Shown: positions 8,538 through 17,984, counted from the first letter of the stretch. The stretch: DNA of 64,000 nucleotides from CAXMRP01 sp965216515 (GCA_965216515.1 OZ244173.1:3472001-3536000), one strand, 5' to 3'. A program made the numbers and translations. The notes: generated by a model from the sequence alone, not told the origin.

Positions 8538-11193
8538 GTCGGACCGGCCGCCGCCCCCTTGCGCCGGCTCCGGCGCCGCCGGCAATTGTCCCGGACATGT
8601 CCTGGCGCTCGCTGCCACTGTTGCCGCCCCCGTTCCCGGTTTCGCCGTCCCGTTCGCCGTCCCGGCCTTCGCGCGCAAGGCCCGATGCTTCGGCGATCAA
8701 ATCGTCCTGAGCCTCGCCGGCAACGGCCTCCCGCCCGATATCGAGCAGGATCGGCACCGCCAGCGGCGAAACCCGGTCGAGCCTTTGATGCACGATTCGC
8801 CCCCGGATGCGCGACAACATTTCGCCCAGCCGCCGAATGTCGAGCAAGCCGGCGGCGGCATCGTTGCGGGTTGCCTGGAGCAGGATGTGGTCCGGTTCGT
8901 GGGCCCGCAGCACATCATAGATGAGGTCGGTGGAGACCGTGACCTGGCGGCCGGATTTTTCCTGGCCCGGATGGCGGCGCTCGATCAGGCCCGAAATTAC
9001 AGCGCAGGTGCGAAAGGTCCGCTTCAGCATGTAGGAATCGGCGAGCCATGCCTCCAGGTCGTCGCCCAGCATGTCCTCGTCGAAAAGCGTGTCGAGGTCG
9101 GGTTCGCCGCGGGCGAACAGCGCGCCCATGTCGGCGAGCGCCCACACCGCGATCGAATAGTCCGACGCCACGAAACCGAGCGGCCGCGCGCCGGCCCGTT
9201 CCAGCCGTCGCGTCAGCAGCATGCCCAGCGTCTGATGGGCCAGCCGGCCCTCGAAGGGATAGGCCGCCATGTAGAACTTGTCGGCCCGCGGGAACGTCTC
9301 CACCAGAAGCTGGTCGCGGCGCGGCAGCTGCGATTTCTCCGCCTGCAGCCGCAGCCAGCCGGCGACCTGGGGCGGCAATTGGCGCCAGCTTTGCTGATCG
9401 GCCAGCATGCCGCGCACCACATCGGCCAGATAGGTGGAAAGCGGGAATTTGCCGCCGGCATAGGAGGGGATGCGGGCATCCTCGGTTTCCGCCGGGGTGA
9501 CATAGACGGTGTTTTCGCGAATGCCCTCAAACCGCAGCGTTCTGCCGGAGAACCGGAACGTGTCGCCGGCGACCAGCGATTCGATGAACCCCTCCTCGAT
9601 TTTACCCAGCGCCCGCCCGCCCCGGCCGATGGATGAGACACGGCGGATTTGCCGCACGATCAGCATCGGCGCTTCCACGATGGTGCCGACGTTCAGCCGG
9701 TACTGCTGGGCGATGCGCGGATGGGTGAGCGCCCACAGGCCGTCCTTGCGCCGCCGGATGCGGGCGTGGCGCTCATAGGCGCGCAGCGCATAGCCGCCGG
9801 TGGCGACGAAATCCACACAGCGCTCAAAGGTCTCCCAGGAGAGCCCGCGATAGGGTTCCGCCGACCGCACTTCGGCGTAAAGCGCGGTGGCGTCGAACGG
9901 CTCGGCCACCGCCGCCCCGAGAATGTGTTGGCACAGCACATCGAGCGCCCCGTCCTTCAGGGCCGGCGTGTCCTGGTGGCCGAGATAGTTGGCATTGAGC
10001 GCCGCCTGGCATTCCAGCACCTCGAATCGGTTGGCCGGCACCAGCAGGCCGTGCGAGGGCTCGTCCATGCGGTGGTTGGCGCGGCCGATCCGCTGGGCCA
10101 GCCGGCTCGCCCCCTTCGGCGCGCCGACATGCACGACCAGATCGACATCGCCCCAGTCGATGCCGAGGTCCAGTGTCGATGTCGCCACGACGGCCCGCAG
10201 GTTGCCGGCCGCCATCGCCGCCTCCACCTTGCGGCGCTGGCCCTGGTCGAGCGAACCGTGGTGGAGGGCGATCGGCAAGCTGTCGTCGTTGGCCGCCCAC
10301 AGGCCCTGAAACAACAGTTCCGCCTGGGATCGGGTGTTGACGAAGAGCAGGGTCGTGCGGTGGGCCTTGATCGCGTCATGGATGGCGGGAATCGCGTGGC
10401 GCGCCGAATGGCCCGACCAGGGAATCCGTTCCTCTGTCTCGATAATCGCGATGTCCGGCGGCGCGCCGCCGGCGACCTCGATTCGCTCGGCGAAATTTCG
10501 TTCCGGCGGCCGGTGCGTGTCCGGATCCTGGGGCACCAGCCAGGCGCACAGATCGTCCGGCGTCGCCACGGTCGCCGACAGGCCGATGGTCCGCAACCCC
10601 GGTGAAAGCGCCCTGAGGCGCGCCAGCCCGAGCGCCAGCAGGTCGCCGCGCTTGGATACGACCAGCGAATGAAGTTCGTCGAAGATCACCGTGTCCAGCC
10701 GCGAGAAGAACCGGCGGGCGTCCTTTTGCGCGATCAGCAGCGCGATCTGCTCCGGTGTCGTCAGCAGGATGTCGGGCGGCACGATTCGCTGCCGCCGCCT
10801 TTTGTGGGCCGATGTGTCACCGGTGCGGGTCTCCACGCGCACCGGCAGGTTCATTTCGGTGACCGGCCGGGTCAGGTTGCGCTCGATGTCGACGGCCAGC
10901 GCCTTGAGCGGCGATACGTAGAGCGTGTGCGGCCCGAACACCGGCCGGCCGGGCGGTGCCGGACCCGCCTCGTGCAATGCGACAAGGCTCGGCAGGAAGC
11001 CGGCCATGGTCTTGCCCGCGCCGGTCGGTGCGATCAGCAGCACCGAGCGGCCGGCATGCGCCCGGGCCAGGAGATCCAGCTGGTGCGGCCGCGGCCGCCA
11101 GCCGCGAGCCGAAAACCAGTCTTCGAAGATCGCCGGCAGCAGTCCGCCGCCCTTGGCGGCCGCATCGGCTGTCCGGTTCCCGGTGCCCGTCAT
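8530..11193 (-). CDS. Ligase-associated DNA damage response DEXH box helicase (Lhr-like)
   Basis: 887 residues. Superfamily 2 motifs are complete: Walker A APTGAGKT (about residue 56), DELH box IFDELHS (about residue 170), GLSATV, and the C-terminal helicase motifs VVATSTLDLGIDWG and RLAQRIGRANHR. The long region after the helicase core, with a YDVLRAHEPDHILLQATR segment, matches the Lhr-core type used with an LPD ligase. The last ~45 residues are Gly/Arg-rich and probably disordered. It heads a two-gene unit with pdeM. Confidence 0.92.
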   Translation of the reverse strand: MTGTGNRTADAAAKGGGLLPAIFEDWFSARGWRPRPHQLDLLARAHAGRSVLLIAPTGAGKTMAGFLPSLVALHEAGPAPPGRPVFGPHTLYVSPLKALAVDIERNLTRPVTEMNLPVRVETRTGDTSAHKRRRQRIVPPDILLTTPEQIALLIAQKDARRFFSRLDTVIFDELHSLVVSKRGDLLALGLARLRALSPGLRTIGLSATVATPDDLCAWLVPQDPDTHRPPERNFAERIEVAGGAPPDIAIIETEERIPWSGHSARHAIPAIHDAIKAHRTTLLFVNTRSQAELLFQGLWAANDDSLPIALHHGSLDQGQRRKVEAAMAAGNLRAVVATSTLDLGIDWGDVDLVVHVGAPKGASRLAQRIGRANHRMDEPSHGLLVPANRFEVLECQAALNANYLGHQDTPALKDGALDVLCQHILGAAVAEPFDATALYAEVRSAEPYRGLSWETFERCVDFVATGGYALRAYERHARIRRRKDGLWALTHPRIAQQYRLNVGTIVEAPMLIVRQIRRVSSIGRGGRALGKIEEGFIESLVAGDTFRFSGRTLRFEGIRENTVYVTPAETEDARIPSYAGGKFPLSTYLADVVRGMLADQQSWRQLPPQVAGWLRLQAEKSQLPRRDQLLVETFPRADKFYMAAYPFEGRLAHQTLGMLLTRRLERAGARPLGFVASDYSIAVWALADMGALFARGEPDLDTLFDEDMLGDDLEAWLADSYMLKRTFRTCAVISGLIERRHPGQEKSGRQVTVSTDLIYDVLRAHEPDHILLQATRNDAAAGLLDIRRLGEMLSRIRGRIVHQRLDRVSPLAVPILLDIGREAVAGEAQDDLIAEASGLAREGRDGERDGETGNGGGNSGSERQDMSGTIAGGAGAGARGRRPVRHD

Positions 11194-11386
11194 GGCCCGG
11201 CACTCCCTATCCAGCCATCGGGGGATATCGCTGGTTCATGGACATGAGGTACTGCCCGGGATCGATCCTGTCGAGGCGTCTCCGGGTGGTGGACTCTGAG
11301 TGCTATTGGGAAGATAGTTGACTCAAAGGGGCAATCCACCGGTACGACAGGCATCCGCCGCACGGATGGGATGATTGCGAGGCACG

Positions 11387-11947
11387 ATGGCCAGGGACAA
11401 GGCGAAGAAAAAGCGCGGCGGCAAAAAGGCCCGGCGCAAGAAGGCCCGCAAGGCCGCGGCCGGATCCGAAGCCCTCCTGTCCGGCGCCGATCGGGCTGTC
11501 GCCATCGACATCGACGTGCACCGCCGCATCGAGGCCGCGCGGTTGTCGTTTGAGGAGACCGATAACGCCATTCTCCGCCGCCTGCTTGGCCTGGATGGCG
11601 GCGCCGATGCGGCCGGCCGGGCGATCGGGGGCATGCCGGACAAGGGCGCCCGCGCCAAGGGTGGCGGCGCCGCGGAAGGCGGCTGGACGAAGATCAGCCG
11701 CAACGGCCAGGTCGTCTTCCTGCCCGACGGCACCAGGTTGCGCGCCGCCTATGGCGGCATCGCCTTTACCGGCCGCATCGAAAATGGCGCCTGGAAGGTC
11801 GCGAACGGCCGGTACACATCGCCGTCGGCGGCCCTGAACGCCGTCGCCCGTACCCGCGCCGGCGGCCCGGTCAATCTCAACGGTTGGCGGCACTGGGAGG
11901 TCCTGCCGCCCGGTGCCGGGGTCTGGGTGCGGCTGCGCGATCTCTGA
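11387..11947 (+). CDS. RAMA-domain (modified-DNA-reader-like) protein with a Lys/Arg-rich N-terminal tail
   Basis: 186 residues from the ATG at 11387, which has CGAGG upstream; a TTG 12 bp earlier is an alternative. The first ~25 residues are almost entirely Lys/Arg/Ala, a likely nucleic-acid-binding tail. The middle has a short helical segment. The C-terminal ~80 residues contain LPDGTRLRAAYGG, the SPSAALNAV stretch and NGWRHWEV, matching the RAMA fold (restriction enzyme adenine methylase associated). RAMA domains are thought to recognise modified DNA. No methylase or restriction gene is adjacent. The family match is recalled from motif pattern only. Confidence 0.6.
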   Translation: MARDKAKKKRGGKKARRKKARKAAAGSEALLSGADRAVAIDIDVHRRIEAARLSFEETDNAILRRLLGLDGGADAAGRAIGGMPDKGARAKGGGAAEGGWTKISRNGQVVFLPDGTRLRAAYGGIAFTGRIENGAWKVANGRYTSPSAALNAVARTRAGGPVNLNGWRHWEVLPPGAGVWVRLRDL

Positions 11948-12211
11948 CGGGTCCCGCCCGTATCCGGCCCCTATCCCGCCCGTATCCCGTCTGACGTCGG
12001 TTCAAGCAATGGTTGATGGTCGGTTAACCTGCCGGAATCGGTTTCCCGCCAAGTCCCTCCAAGGCCATGAAAAGGCGGGTTTTTCGGTCACGTCCCGGCC
12101 GGCGCGGACTCAAGAAACCGGTTGAACGGCCATCCGCGCGCCGCCGCCCGCGCAACGGAAATTTCATCACCCGGTGCTTGGGTGGGCAGACCTGTTTGCG
12201 GAGATTTCGCC

Positions 12212-13018
12212 ATGCTGTCACCCGACCTGATCGAACGGCTGCGCAACCGAGCCGCCGATCCCGAACGCCGCGCCGATGCGCCCGACCCGGCAAGGCTGGC
12301 TGCCGACTATCCCGTGGTCGAGATCGAAAGTCCGGTCGGCACCCTGGCGATGGGCACCGGCGGACACCGGCCGGAGCCGGCCGCGCCGTCGCCGTTGCCA
12401 AGCCCGGCGAGCGAGGCGACTGTTGCCGAAGTCGAACGCCGGCTCCCATTTCCCCTGCCGGCGGAATTGCGGCAGCTCCACACCTGCGTCGCCGATGGTG
12501 GTTTCGGGCCGGGAAGCGGCTTCCTGGCGCTGCACGAAATCGCCGATCGCTATGCCGGGTTGTGCGCCGAACCCCAGGGCCAGGGCGGCCAGATCTGGCC
12601 GGTGCACCTGTTGCCGGTCAACACCTACGATCTGGGGGCCGACTGCTACGACACCCGCACCGGCGCGATCGTTTATTGGGACGAGGAATCCCTGGCCGGG
12701 GGCCCCGACGATGCGGTCTGGCACCGCGCCTTCCGGCCGGCGGCCGAAAGCCTCGCTGGGTATCTGGAATCCTGGCTGGCCACCGCGCCGCCGCGCAACG
12801 GGCGCTATGTCGCCGCCGCCGAGGCCGGCTTTCCCGGGTTGGCCGGCGATATCGACATGGCCACGGTCGAACATCTTCGCCGCAGTCTCGCCATTGTCGG
12901 CGGCCAAAGCGCCGCCGAGCGCGCCGCCATCGGCCTGCCGGAGACCGGCTGGGAGGAGGCCATGTGCGAGCTGATCGGGGTCGACCCGGCCATCTACCTA
13001 AAGCTCGCCCGCGCCTAG
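12212..13018 (+). CDS. SMI1/KNR4 (SUKH) family protein
   Basis: 268 residues from the ATG at 12212, which has GCGGAG seven bases upstream. The core shows the SUKH pattern: VAEVERRLPFPLPAELRQL, a Gly-rich turn (DGGFGPGSGFLALHEI), and a late acidic D..G.IVYWDEES segment followed by F..AESLAGYLESWL. In bacteria many SUKH proteins are immunity proteins to contact-dependent toxins, but stand-alone house-keeping members are common. No toxin gene is adjacent. An upstream in-frame extension lacks the domain and a ribosome-binding site. Confidence 0.75.
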   Translation: MLSPDLIERLRNRAADPERRADAPDPARLAADYPVVEIESPVGTLAMGTGGHRPEPAAPSPLPSPASEATVAEVERRLPFPLPAELRQLHTCVADGGFGPGSGFLALHEIADRYAGLCAEPQGQGGQIWPVHLLPVNTYDLGADCYDTRTGAIVYWDEESLAGGPDDAVWHRAFRPAAESLAGYLESWLATAPPRNGRYVAAAEAGFPGLAGDIDMATVEHLRRSLAIVGGQSAAERAAIGLPETGWEEAMCELIGVDPAIYLKLARA

Positions 13019-13064
13019 GCGCCGGGCCGGCGGCCCGGTCCGCCGCCGGGGGTCTGCGACCGGC

Positions 13065-13427
13065 CTAGTAGCGCGAGAAGAACGGGTCGTGACGTTCGCA
13101 GATATACCGGATCTGGCACCGCGGCGCATCCACCGTCGCCTCATAGGTCGGCCGCGCCCGCTCGTTGAAGTCGCAATAGCTGGTGCTGGCGACAAACCGC
13201 GCGAAACGGGTGTTTGTGATTGACATCACGATGGCGCCGGACTGCCGGATCGTGGCGTTGACCTGGCCGCAGGTCATCTGCCGGATATCAGGTCGGGCAT
13301 TGGCCTGGGATGCGATCAGCACCGACGCGATCGCAATGAAAAGGATTGCGCCGAGCGCCCCGGCGCGGACCGGCTTCCAGCGGCTGCCGGATGCGCGAAA
13401 GGAAAATTGGGTCATCATCGTCTCCAA
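13065..13427 (-). CDS. Small secreted protein, unknown function
   Basis: About 120 residues. A hydrophobic signal segment (about residues 20-42, ending near ANA) precedes a ~78-residue mature part with four cysteines (MTCGQVN, SYCDF, RCQIRYICERHDP), suggesting disulfides in the periplasm. The mature part reads TCGQVNATIRQSGAIVMS. I do not recognise a named domain. ATG codons at 13427, 13418 and 13415 are all possible starts. Confidence 0.6.
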   Translation of the reverse strand: METMMTQFSFRASGSRWKPVRAGALGAILFIAIASVLIASQANARPDIRQMTCGQVNATIRQSGAIVMSITNTRFARFVASTSYCDFNERARPTYEATVDAPRCQIRYICERHDPFFSRY

Positions 13428-13673
13428 GTGAACACATGAAGTCCCGCCGCGGGCGGCAGGACCAATCGTTCCCCGATCCTATCGTGGCCATGTTGGCCGA
13501 CGATGTCGATCCGTGTTTCAATTGTTTCAGTTTCCGGTTCCCGATCGCTGCCGTTCGCGCGGTGCGTCGCCCCTTGCCGCGCCGGCTGCGAATCTTTAAC
13601 CATCGCCCGTGCCGGATCGGCGATCCGGGCAGGGCGCACGAGACGGCATCGACCACCCCGGAGAGGCAATTTC

Positions 13674-13952
13674 ATGTCGGGACTGTCACGATTTCTAGGC
13701 GATACCCCGCTCAGGGTGTTTTTCCGCCTGCTTGTTCTTTCCTTTGTCGTCGGCCTTGTGCTGGCCGCGCTCAATATCCATCCCTTCGAGGTCTATGATT
13801 GGGCCCGGCACATGGCGCTGCGCATATACGACATGGGCTTTGAAGCCTTCGAGCGCGCTTTTGGCTACCTCGTTTTGGGCGCCATGATCGTCATTCCGGT
13901 GTTCCTGATCATGCGCGTGTTCAAGCTCGGCCGCGGACGCGGCGGCGGCTGA
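13674..13952 (+). CDS. DUF6460 small membrane protein
   Basis: 92 residues from the ATG at 13674, with GGAGAGG eight bases upstream. It has two hydrophobic helices (about residues 15-35 and 60-80) linked by an amphipathic segment (FEVYDWARHMALRIYDMGF). The opening SRFLGDTPLRVFFRLLVLSFVVG is typical of DUF6460 proteins of Hyphomicrobiales. The function is unknown. It sits 11 bp before the MATE gene and is probably cotranscribed with it. Confidence 0.7.
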   Translation: MSGLSRFLGDTPLRVFFRLLVLSFVVGLVLAALNIHPFEVYDWARHMALRIYDMGFEAFERAFGYLVLGAMIVIPVFLIMRVFKLGRGRGGG

Positions 13953-13963
13953 AAAGGCCGCGC

Positions 13964-15355
13964 ATGGGTGCCGAACCGCAACAGCCGGCGGCCGCCGGCC
14001 CGCACACGCTGGCCCAGGCGGCCAATCCCAACGCCTTCCGCGTCACCGGCCGCACCGTGATGGCGATCGCCATCCCCATGACCTTCGCCTATCTGGCCGT
14101 GCCGCTGGTCGGTCTGGTCGACACCGCGGTCATCGGGCAGCTTGGCGTGCCGGCATTGATCGGCGGCATCGCCGTCGGGGCCCTGCTTTTCGATATCCTG
14201 TTCACCACCTTCAATTTCCTGCGCGGCGGGACCACCGGCCTCACCGCGCAGGCGCTGGGCGCCGGCGACCGGCCGGAGATCATCGCCGTACTGGCCCGCG
14301 GCCTGATCCTGGCCGCCCTGTGCGGCCTGGCGGTTGTCGCGCTGCAGCGGCCGTTCATCGAATTCGGCCTGTGGGCAATGGACCTGGAGCCGGCGATTTC
14401 CGGTCCGGCCCGCATCTATCTGTCCATCCGGATCTGGGCGACGCCGTTTGCCCTTGCCGGTTTCGTGCTCACCGGCTGGTTGCTGGGCCTGGCCCGGGCC
14501 GGGATCGTGATGCTGCTCCAGCTCGCCGCCGCGCTTGTCAATGTCGGACTGTCGCTGCTCCTGGTGATCGGCTACGGCTGGGGCGTGGTCGGGGTCGCCA
14601 CCGCCTCCGTCGCCGCCGAGTTTGTATTGTTCGCCCTGTCGCTGGTCGCCGTCTGGTTCGCCTTGCCGGGCCGCGCCGGCGGCCGGGTCTGGCCCGGCTG
14701 GGCAAGGATCGCCCACAAACCGGCCTTTGCCCGCATCATCGCCGTCAATCGCGATATCATGATCCGCTCGTTCATACTCCTGTTTGTGTTTGCCTTCTTT
14801 GCCCGTGAAGGCGCCCGCCTCGGCGAGATCGTGCTGGCCGCGAATGCCATCCTGATGCAACTCGTCATCCTGTGCGCCTATTTTCTCGACGGACTGGCCA
14901 CCGCCAGCGAGCAACTGGCCGGACGTGCCGTCGGCGCCCGCTACCGGCCGGCCTTTGCCCGCGCCGTCCGCCTGTCGCTGGCGTGGGGCGTCGGTACGGC
15001 AATGGCGTTGAGCCTCATCTATCTGGTCATCGGCAAGTGGCTGATTGCCGTGATGACGACCTCCGTTGAGGTACGCGAACTGGCCGCCGACTATCTCCTG
15101 TGGGCGTCGCTGGCGCCGCTCGCCGGCGCCGTCGCCTACATCATGGACGGCGTCTATATCGGCGCCACCTGGTCCAGGGAGATGCGCAACATGATGCTGC
15201 TTTCGGCGCTCGGTTTTCTTCTCGTCTGGGCCGTTGCCGTGCCGGTGATCGGCAATCACGGCCTGTGGCTGGCCGTGTATGTTTTCCTCGGCGCCCGCGG
15301 TATTACCCTGTACATGCAGCTGCCGCGGCGCAGCGCCGAAACCTTCGCCGCCTGA
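13964..15355 (+). CDS. MATE family efflux transporter (DinF-like)
   Basis: 463 residues with about 12 hydrophobic segments in two pseudo-symmetric halves. The N-terminal half has IPMTFAYLAVPLVGLVDTAVIGQLG, the signature region of the DinF branch of MATE antiporters, and FNFLRGGTTGLTAQALG follows. The second half has DGLATASEQLAGRAVGA. These proteins export cationic or oxidised small molecules in exchange for Na+ or H+. The substrate is not predictable. Confidence 0.92.
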   Translation: MGAEPQQPAAAGPHTLAQAANPNAFRVTGRTVMAIAIPMTFAYLAVPLVGLVDTAVIGQLGVPALIGGIAVGALLFDILFTTFNFLRGGTTGLTAQALGAGDRPEIIAVLARGLILAALCGLAVVALQRPFIEFGLWAMDLEPAISGPARIYLSIRIWATPFALAGFVLTGWLLGLARAGIVMLLQLAAALVNVGLSLLLVIGYGWGVVGVATASVAAEFVLFALSLVAVWFALPGRAGGRVWPGWARIAHKPAFARIIAVNRDIMIRSFILLFVFAFFAREGARLGEIVLAANAILMQLVILCAYFLDGLATASEQLAGRAVGARYRPAFARAVRLSLAWGVGTAMALSLIYLVIGKWLIAVMTTSVEVRELAADYLLWASLAPLAGAVAYIMDGVYIGATWSREMRNMMLLSALGFLLVWAVAVPVIGNHGLWLAVYVFLGARGITLYMQLPRRSAETFAA

Positions 15356-15378
15356 CGGGCACCGGCTGCAAGGGCGCC

Positions 15379-16512
15379 TCAGCCCGTCCGCGACCAGGCC
15401 GCCGCCCAGCGCGCCGTCTCAATTCCCCGTGCCTGGCGGATATGAGTGAAATTGCGCTGCGCCAGCTCCCGCTTCAGCCCTGCGGCGATGCGTTGCGGCA
15501 GCGCCGGCCCCTCGTAGATCATCCCGGTGTAGAGCTGCACCAGATCGGCGCCGGCGGCGATTTTGCGCCACGCCGCGCGGGACCCGTCGACGCCGCCGAC
15601 GCCGATCAGGATCAGGTCGTTTCCCGCCACCTGCCGCGCCCTGGCGAGCATGGCCGTCGATCGGTCGAAAAGCGGCGGTCCGGAAAGCCCGCCCGCCTGT
15701 TTCGCCTTGCGCCCGGTCTTCAGCCCGTCCCGCGCGATGGTCGTGTTGGCGATCACCAGCCCGTCGACGGCGGCCCCGCGCGCTGCTTCGATGATCTGCA
15801 ACAGCGCCGTGTCGTTGAGGTCCGGGGCGATCTTGACGAACAGCGGCACCGTCCGCCCAAGCCGGCCGGCGGCCGCGTCGCGCGCCTGCATCACGCGCTC
15901 CACGAGGGCCGCCAGCCCGTCGGCCACCTGCAGGTCACGCAGCCCCTCCGTGTTGGGCGAGGAGATATTGACGGTCAGATAGGCGCTGAGCGGCGCAAAC
16001 CGTGTCACCCCGGCCGCATAGTCGGCGATCCGGTCCTCGCTGTCGCCGTTGGCGCCGATATTGACGCCGATGATGCCGCTGCGGCCGCGCCGGCGTTCCA
16101 GGTTGGCGGCGACCGCCGCGTGGCCGGCGCTGTTGAAGCCCAGGCGGTTGATGATCGCCCGGTCCGCCGGCAACCGGAAAAGGCGCGGCTTCGGATTGCC
16201 CGGTTGCGGCTTCGGCGTCACCGTACCGACCTCCACGAAACCGAAACCCAGCGACAGCAGCGCATCGGGCACCTCGGCGTTCTTGTCGAAGCCGGCGGCC
16301 AGCCCGATCGGATTGGGGAACACCCTGTCGATGAGGTCGAAGCTCAGATGCGCGTCGGGCGGCGCGGCCGGGCGGATCCGCCGCAGCTTCAATCCGTGGA
16401 TGGCGAGCTTGTGCGCCCGCTCCGGATTGAGGCGGTGGAGGAGCCGCACGGAAAGCGGCTTGCGCGGCTTCTTTTCGCCCCGCCGATTGGCGCCGGCCGC
16501 AACGGCGCTCAT
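15379..16512 (-). CDS. pyrD: Dihydroorotate dehydrogenase (quinone), class 2
   Basis: 377 residues from the ATG at 16512. It catalyses oxidation of dihydroorotate to orotate in pyrimidine synthesis, with FMN and membrane quinone. Motifs: FPNPIGLAAGFDKNAE, VEVGTVTPKPQPGNPKPRLFRL, NRLGFNS, the catalytic-loop segment TVNISSPNTEGLRDLQ (Ser as base, as in class 2), VKIAPDL, NTT and IGVGGV. The N-terminal ~50 residues form the amphipathic class 2 extension that binds membrane. It overlaps the upstream DUF952 gene by 4 bp (ATGA), indicating an operon. A much longer in-frame extension upstream re-reads that gene and is not real. Confidence 0.95.
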   Translation of the reverse strand: MSAVAAGANRRGEKKPRKPLSVRLLHRLNPERAHKLAIHGLKLRRIRPAAPPDAHLSFDLIDRVFPNPIGLAAGFDKNAEVPDALLSLGFGFVEVGTVTPKPQPGNPKPRLFRLPADRAIINRLGFNSAGHAAVAANLERRRGRSGIIGVNIGANGDSEDRIADYAAGVTRFAPLSAYLTVNISSPNTEGLRDLQVADGLAALVERVMQARDAAAGRLGRTVPLFVKIAPDLNDTALLQIIEAARGAAVDGLVIANTTIARDGLKTGRKAKQAGGLSGPPLFDRSTAMLARARQVAGNDLILIGVGGVDGSRAAWRKIAAGADLVQLYTGMIYEGPALPQRIAAGLKRELAQRNFTHIRQARGIETARWAAAWSRTG

Positions 16513-16856
16513 GGCACGCCGTCCGGAAAGACCAGGCGGCCGGTCTTGTCGCGGGCCAGCGGTTCGGTGGAAACCGCCAGCGCGGGGTCGAGCGGGCCGT
16601 AATGGTGGGGGAACAGTGCGCCGCCGCGCGACGGCTCCCACCGCAGGGCAGTGCCCAGCGATGCGGCCGCGAACGCCACCAGCACAAGGCCGGTTTCGTC
16701 GGCAAAGTGCCGGGCCGCTGTCGCCCTGACCTGATCGGCGGCGGAAAGGTGGATGAAGCCGTCGCGCGCATCGACCGGCGCGCCGTCGTAGCGGCCTGCA
16801 TTTTTGGCATTGGCCCAGTCGGCCTTTGCGCATATCTTGTAGACGAGGGCGGACAT
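16509..16856 (-). CDS. DUF952 family protein
   Basis: 115 residues from the ATG at 16856 (another ATG four codons upstream at 16868). The family pattern is clear: LVYKICAKADWANAK, DGFIHLSAADQV, LVLVAF and the LFPHHYGPLD motif near the end. The fold is related to ADP-ribosyltransferase-like or ASCH-like folds in some annotations, but no function is established. It is the first gene of a two-gene unit with pyrD, a common Hyphomicrobiales arrangement. Confidence 0.88.
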   Translation of the reverse strand: MSALVYKICAKADWANAKNAGRYDGAPVDARDGFIHLSAADQVRATAARHFADETGLVLVAFAAASLGTALRWEPSRGGALFPHHYGPLDPALAVSTEPLARDKTGRLVFPDGVP

Positions 16857-17051
16857 CGGGAACGGCACAATAGTGGGCCAGGATCAGACCGCAATCCTTA
16901 ATTCTCCGCCGGCGTCGACCGGCGCGGCCGGCCGGTGCCGGCCCGGCATTTCCACCTCGCCGATCCTCCGCGGGAGCAAAGACCGTCCCGGCGGCGCAAT
17001 CCGGCCCGGATTGCGCAAACGTCCGGCATCTGTACGCCAGGGAGTAGATCC

Positions 17052-17477
17052 ATGACACGTTTTCGGGGCAGCGTTACCGCCCTATGCCTTTTGTTTCTCG
17101 CCACCGCGTCGTCGGCCCAGGATGCCGGCGCCGACAGCCGCTACGCGCTGATCCAGACCGCCGACGGCCTCATCCGTCTCGACACGAAAAGCGGCGAGGT
17201 TTCCCGCTGTACCGGCGACATCACGGCCCTGGCCTGCCGGCTCCTGCCTGACGAGCGCATGGCCTATGAGCGTGAAATCACCCGCCTGGAAGACCGCATC
17301 ATCGCGCTGGAACGACGCCTCGACATGGACGGCGGCGAGGCCGGCCGCACACGCGGCATGGACTTGCCCAAGCAGGAGGACCTCGATGAGGCGCTGACGC
17401 TGGCCGAACAGATGATGCGCCGGTTTTTCGACATGGTCCGCGGCCTCAAGGACGACATGGAGACCGATCGGCTGTGA
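17052..17477 (+). CDS. Secreted coiled-coil protein, unknown function
   Basis: 141 residues from the ATG at 17052. Residues 1-22 form a signal peptide ending SSAQ. A short segment with two cysteines (SRCTGDITALACRLL) follows, in the style YALIQTADGLIRLDTKSGEVSRC seen in many small alphaproteobacterial periplasmic proteins. Residues ~72-95 are strongly coiled-coil (REITRLEDRIIALERRL), and the end is acidic/amphipathic. No catalytic motif is visible. Confidence 0.65.
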   Translation: MTRFRGSVTALCLLFLATASSAQDAGADSRYALIQTADGLIRLDTKSGEVSRCTGDITALACRLLPDERMAYEREITRLEDRIIALERRLDMDGGEAGRTRGMDLPKQEDLDEALTLAEQMMRRFFDMVRGLKDDMETDRL

Positions 17478-17522
17478 GGGCGTTTCCCGCTGCCGGCCCA
17501 ACGAGTGCCGGGAGGTTGCGCC

Positions 17523-17984
17523 ATGGCCGGGATTGAATTGGGCGAAATGACCGGCCCTGTGGCGGCGGCGCGGCAGTTCAGGCGCGAACTGCGCGTCACA
17601 CCGGCCGCAACCGGGTTCACCGATCTGACGGCCGTCCTGGCGGCGGTTGTCCGCGATTTCGGCGCCGGCGACGGGCTGCTGAACCTCTTCCTCCGCCACA
17701 CGTCGGCCTCGCTGACCATCCAGGAAAATGCCGACCCGTCGGTCCTCGCCGATCTCGCCGACGCGCTGGCCGGCCTGGCGCCGCAGGGTCCGCACTGGCG
17801 CCATGGCAGCGAGGGGCCGGACGACATGCCCGCCCATGTCAAGACGATGCTCACCGATCTGTCGCTGACCATCCCCGTTGCCGCTGGCCGCATGATGCTT
17901 GGCACCTGGCAGGGCATCTATCTGGTCGAACATCGCGCCCGGCCCCGTGCGCGCACCCTCATCGCCTCCTATTGCGGAAGCTGA
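17523..17984 (+). CDS. YjbQ/UPF0047 family (secondary thiamine-phosphate synthase enzyme)
   Basis: 153 residues from the ATG at 17523, which is preceded by GGAGGT. The family signature is intact: LFLRHTSASLTIQENADPSV in the middle and MMLGTWQGIYLVEHR near the C-terminus, with the conserved His residues of the metal-like pocket. Some members show weak thiamine-phosphate synthase activity; the physiological reaction is unsettled. It is convergent with the small membrane gene that ends at 18032. Confidence 0.93.
   Translation: MAGIELGEMTGPVAAARQFRRELRVTPAATGFTDLTAVLAAVVRDFGAGDGLLNLFLRHTSASLTIQENADPSVLADLADALAGLAPQGPHWRHGSEGPDDMPAHVKTMLTDLSLTIPVAAGRMMLGTWQGIYLVEHRARPRARTLIASYCGS

Noticed and set aside
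12013..12028. CtrA-like TTGA-N7-TTAAC upstream of the SMI1/KNR4 gene
   Set aside because: One half deviates from consensus and it lies nearly 200 bp from the start; too weak to call.
13865..15259. 464-codon minus-strand frame opposite the MATE gene
   Set aside because: Hydrophilic, Gly/Asp/Gln/Arg-rich antisense reading of a membrane protein.
16513..17058. N-terminal extension of pyrD reaching 17058
   Set aside because: It re-reads the DUF952 gene in another frame; the class 2 N-terminus starts at the ATG 16512.
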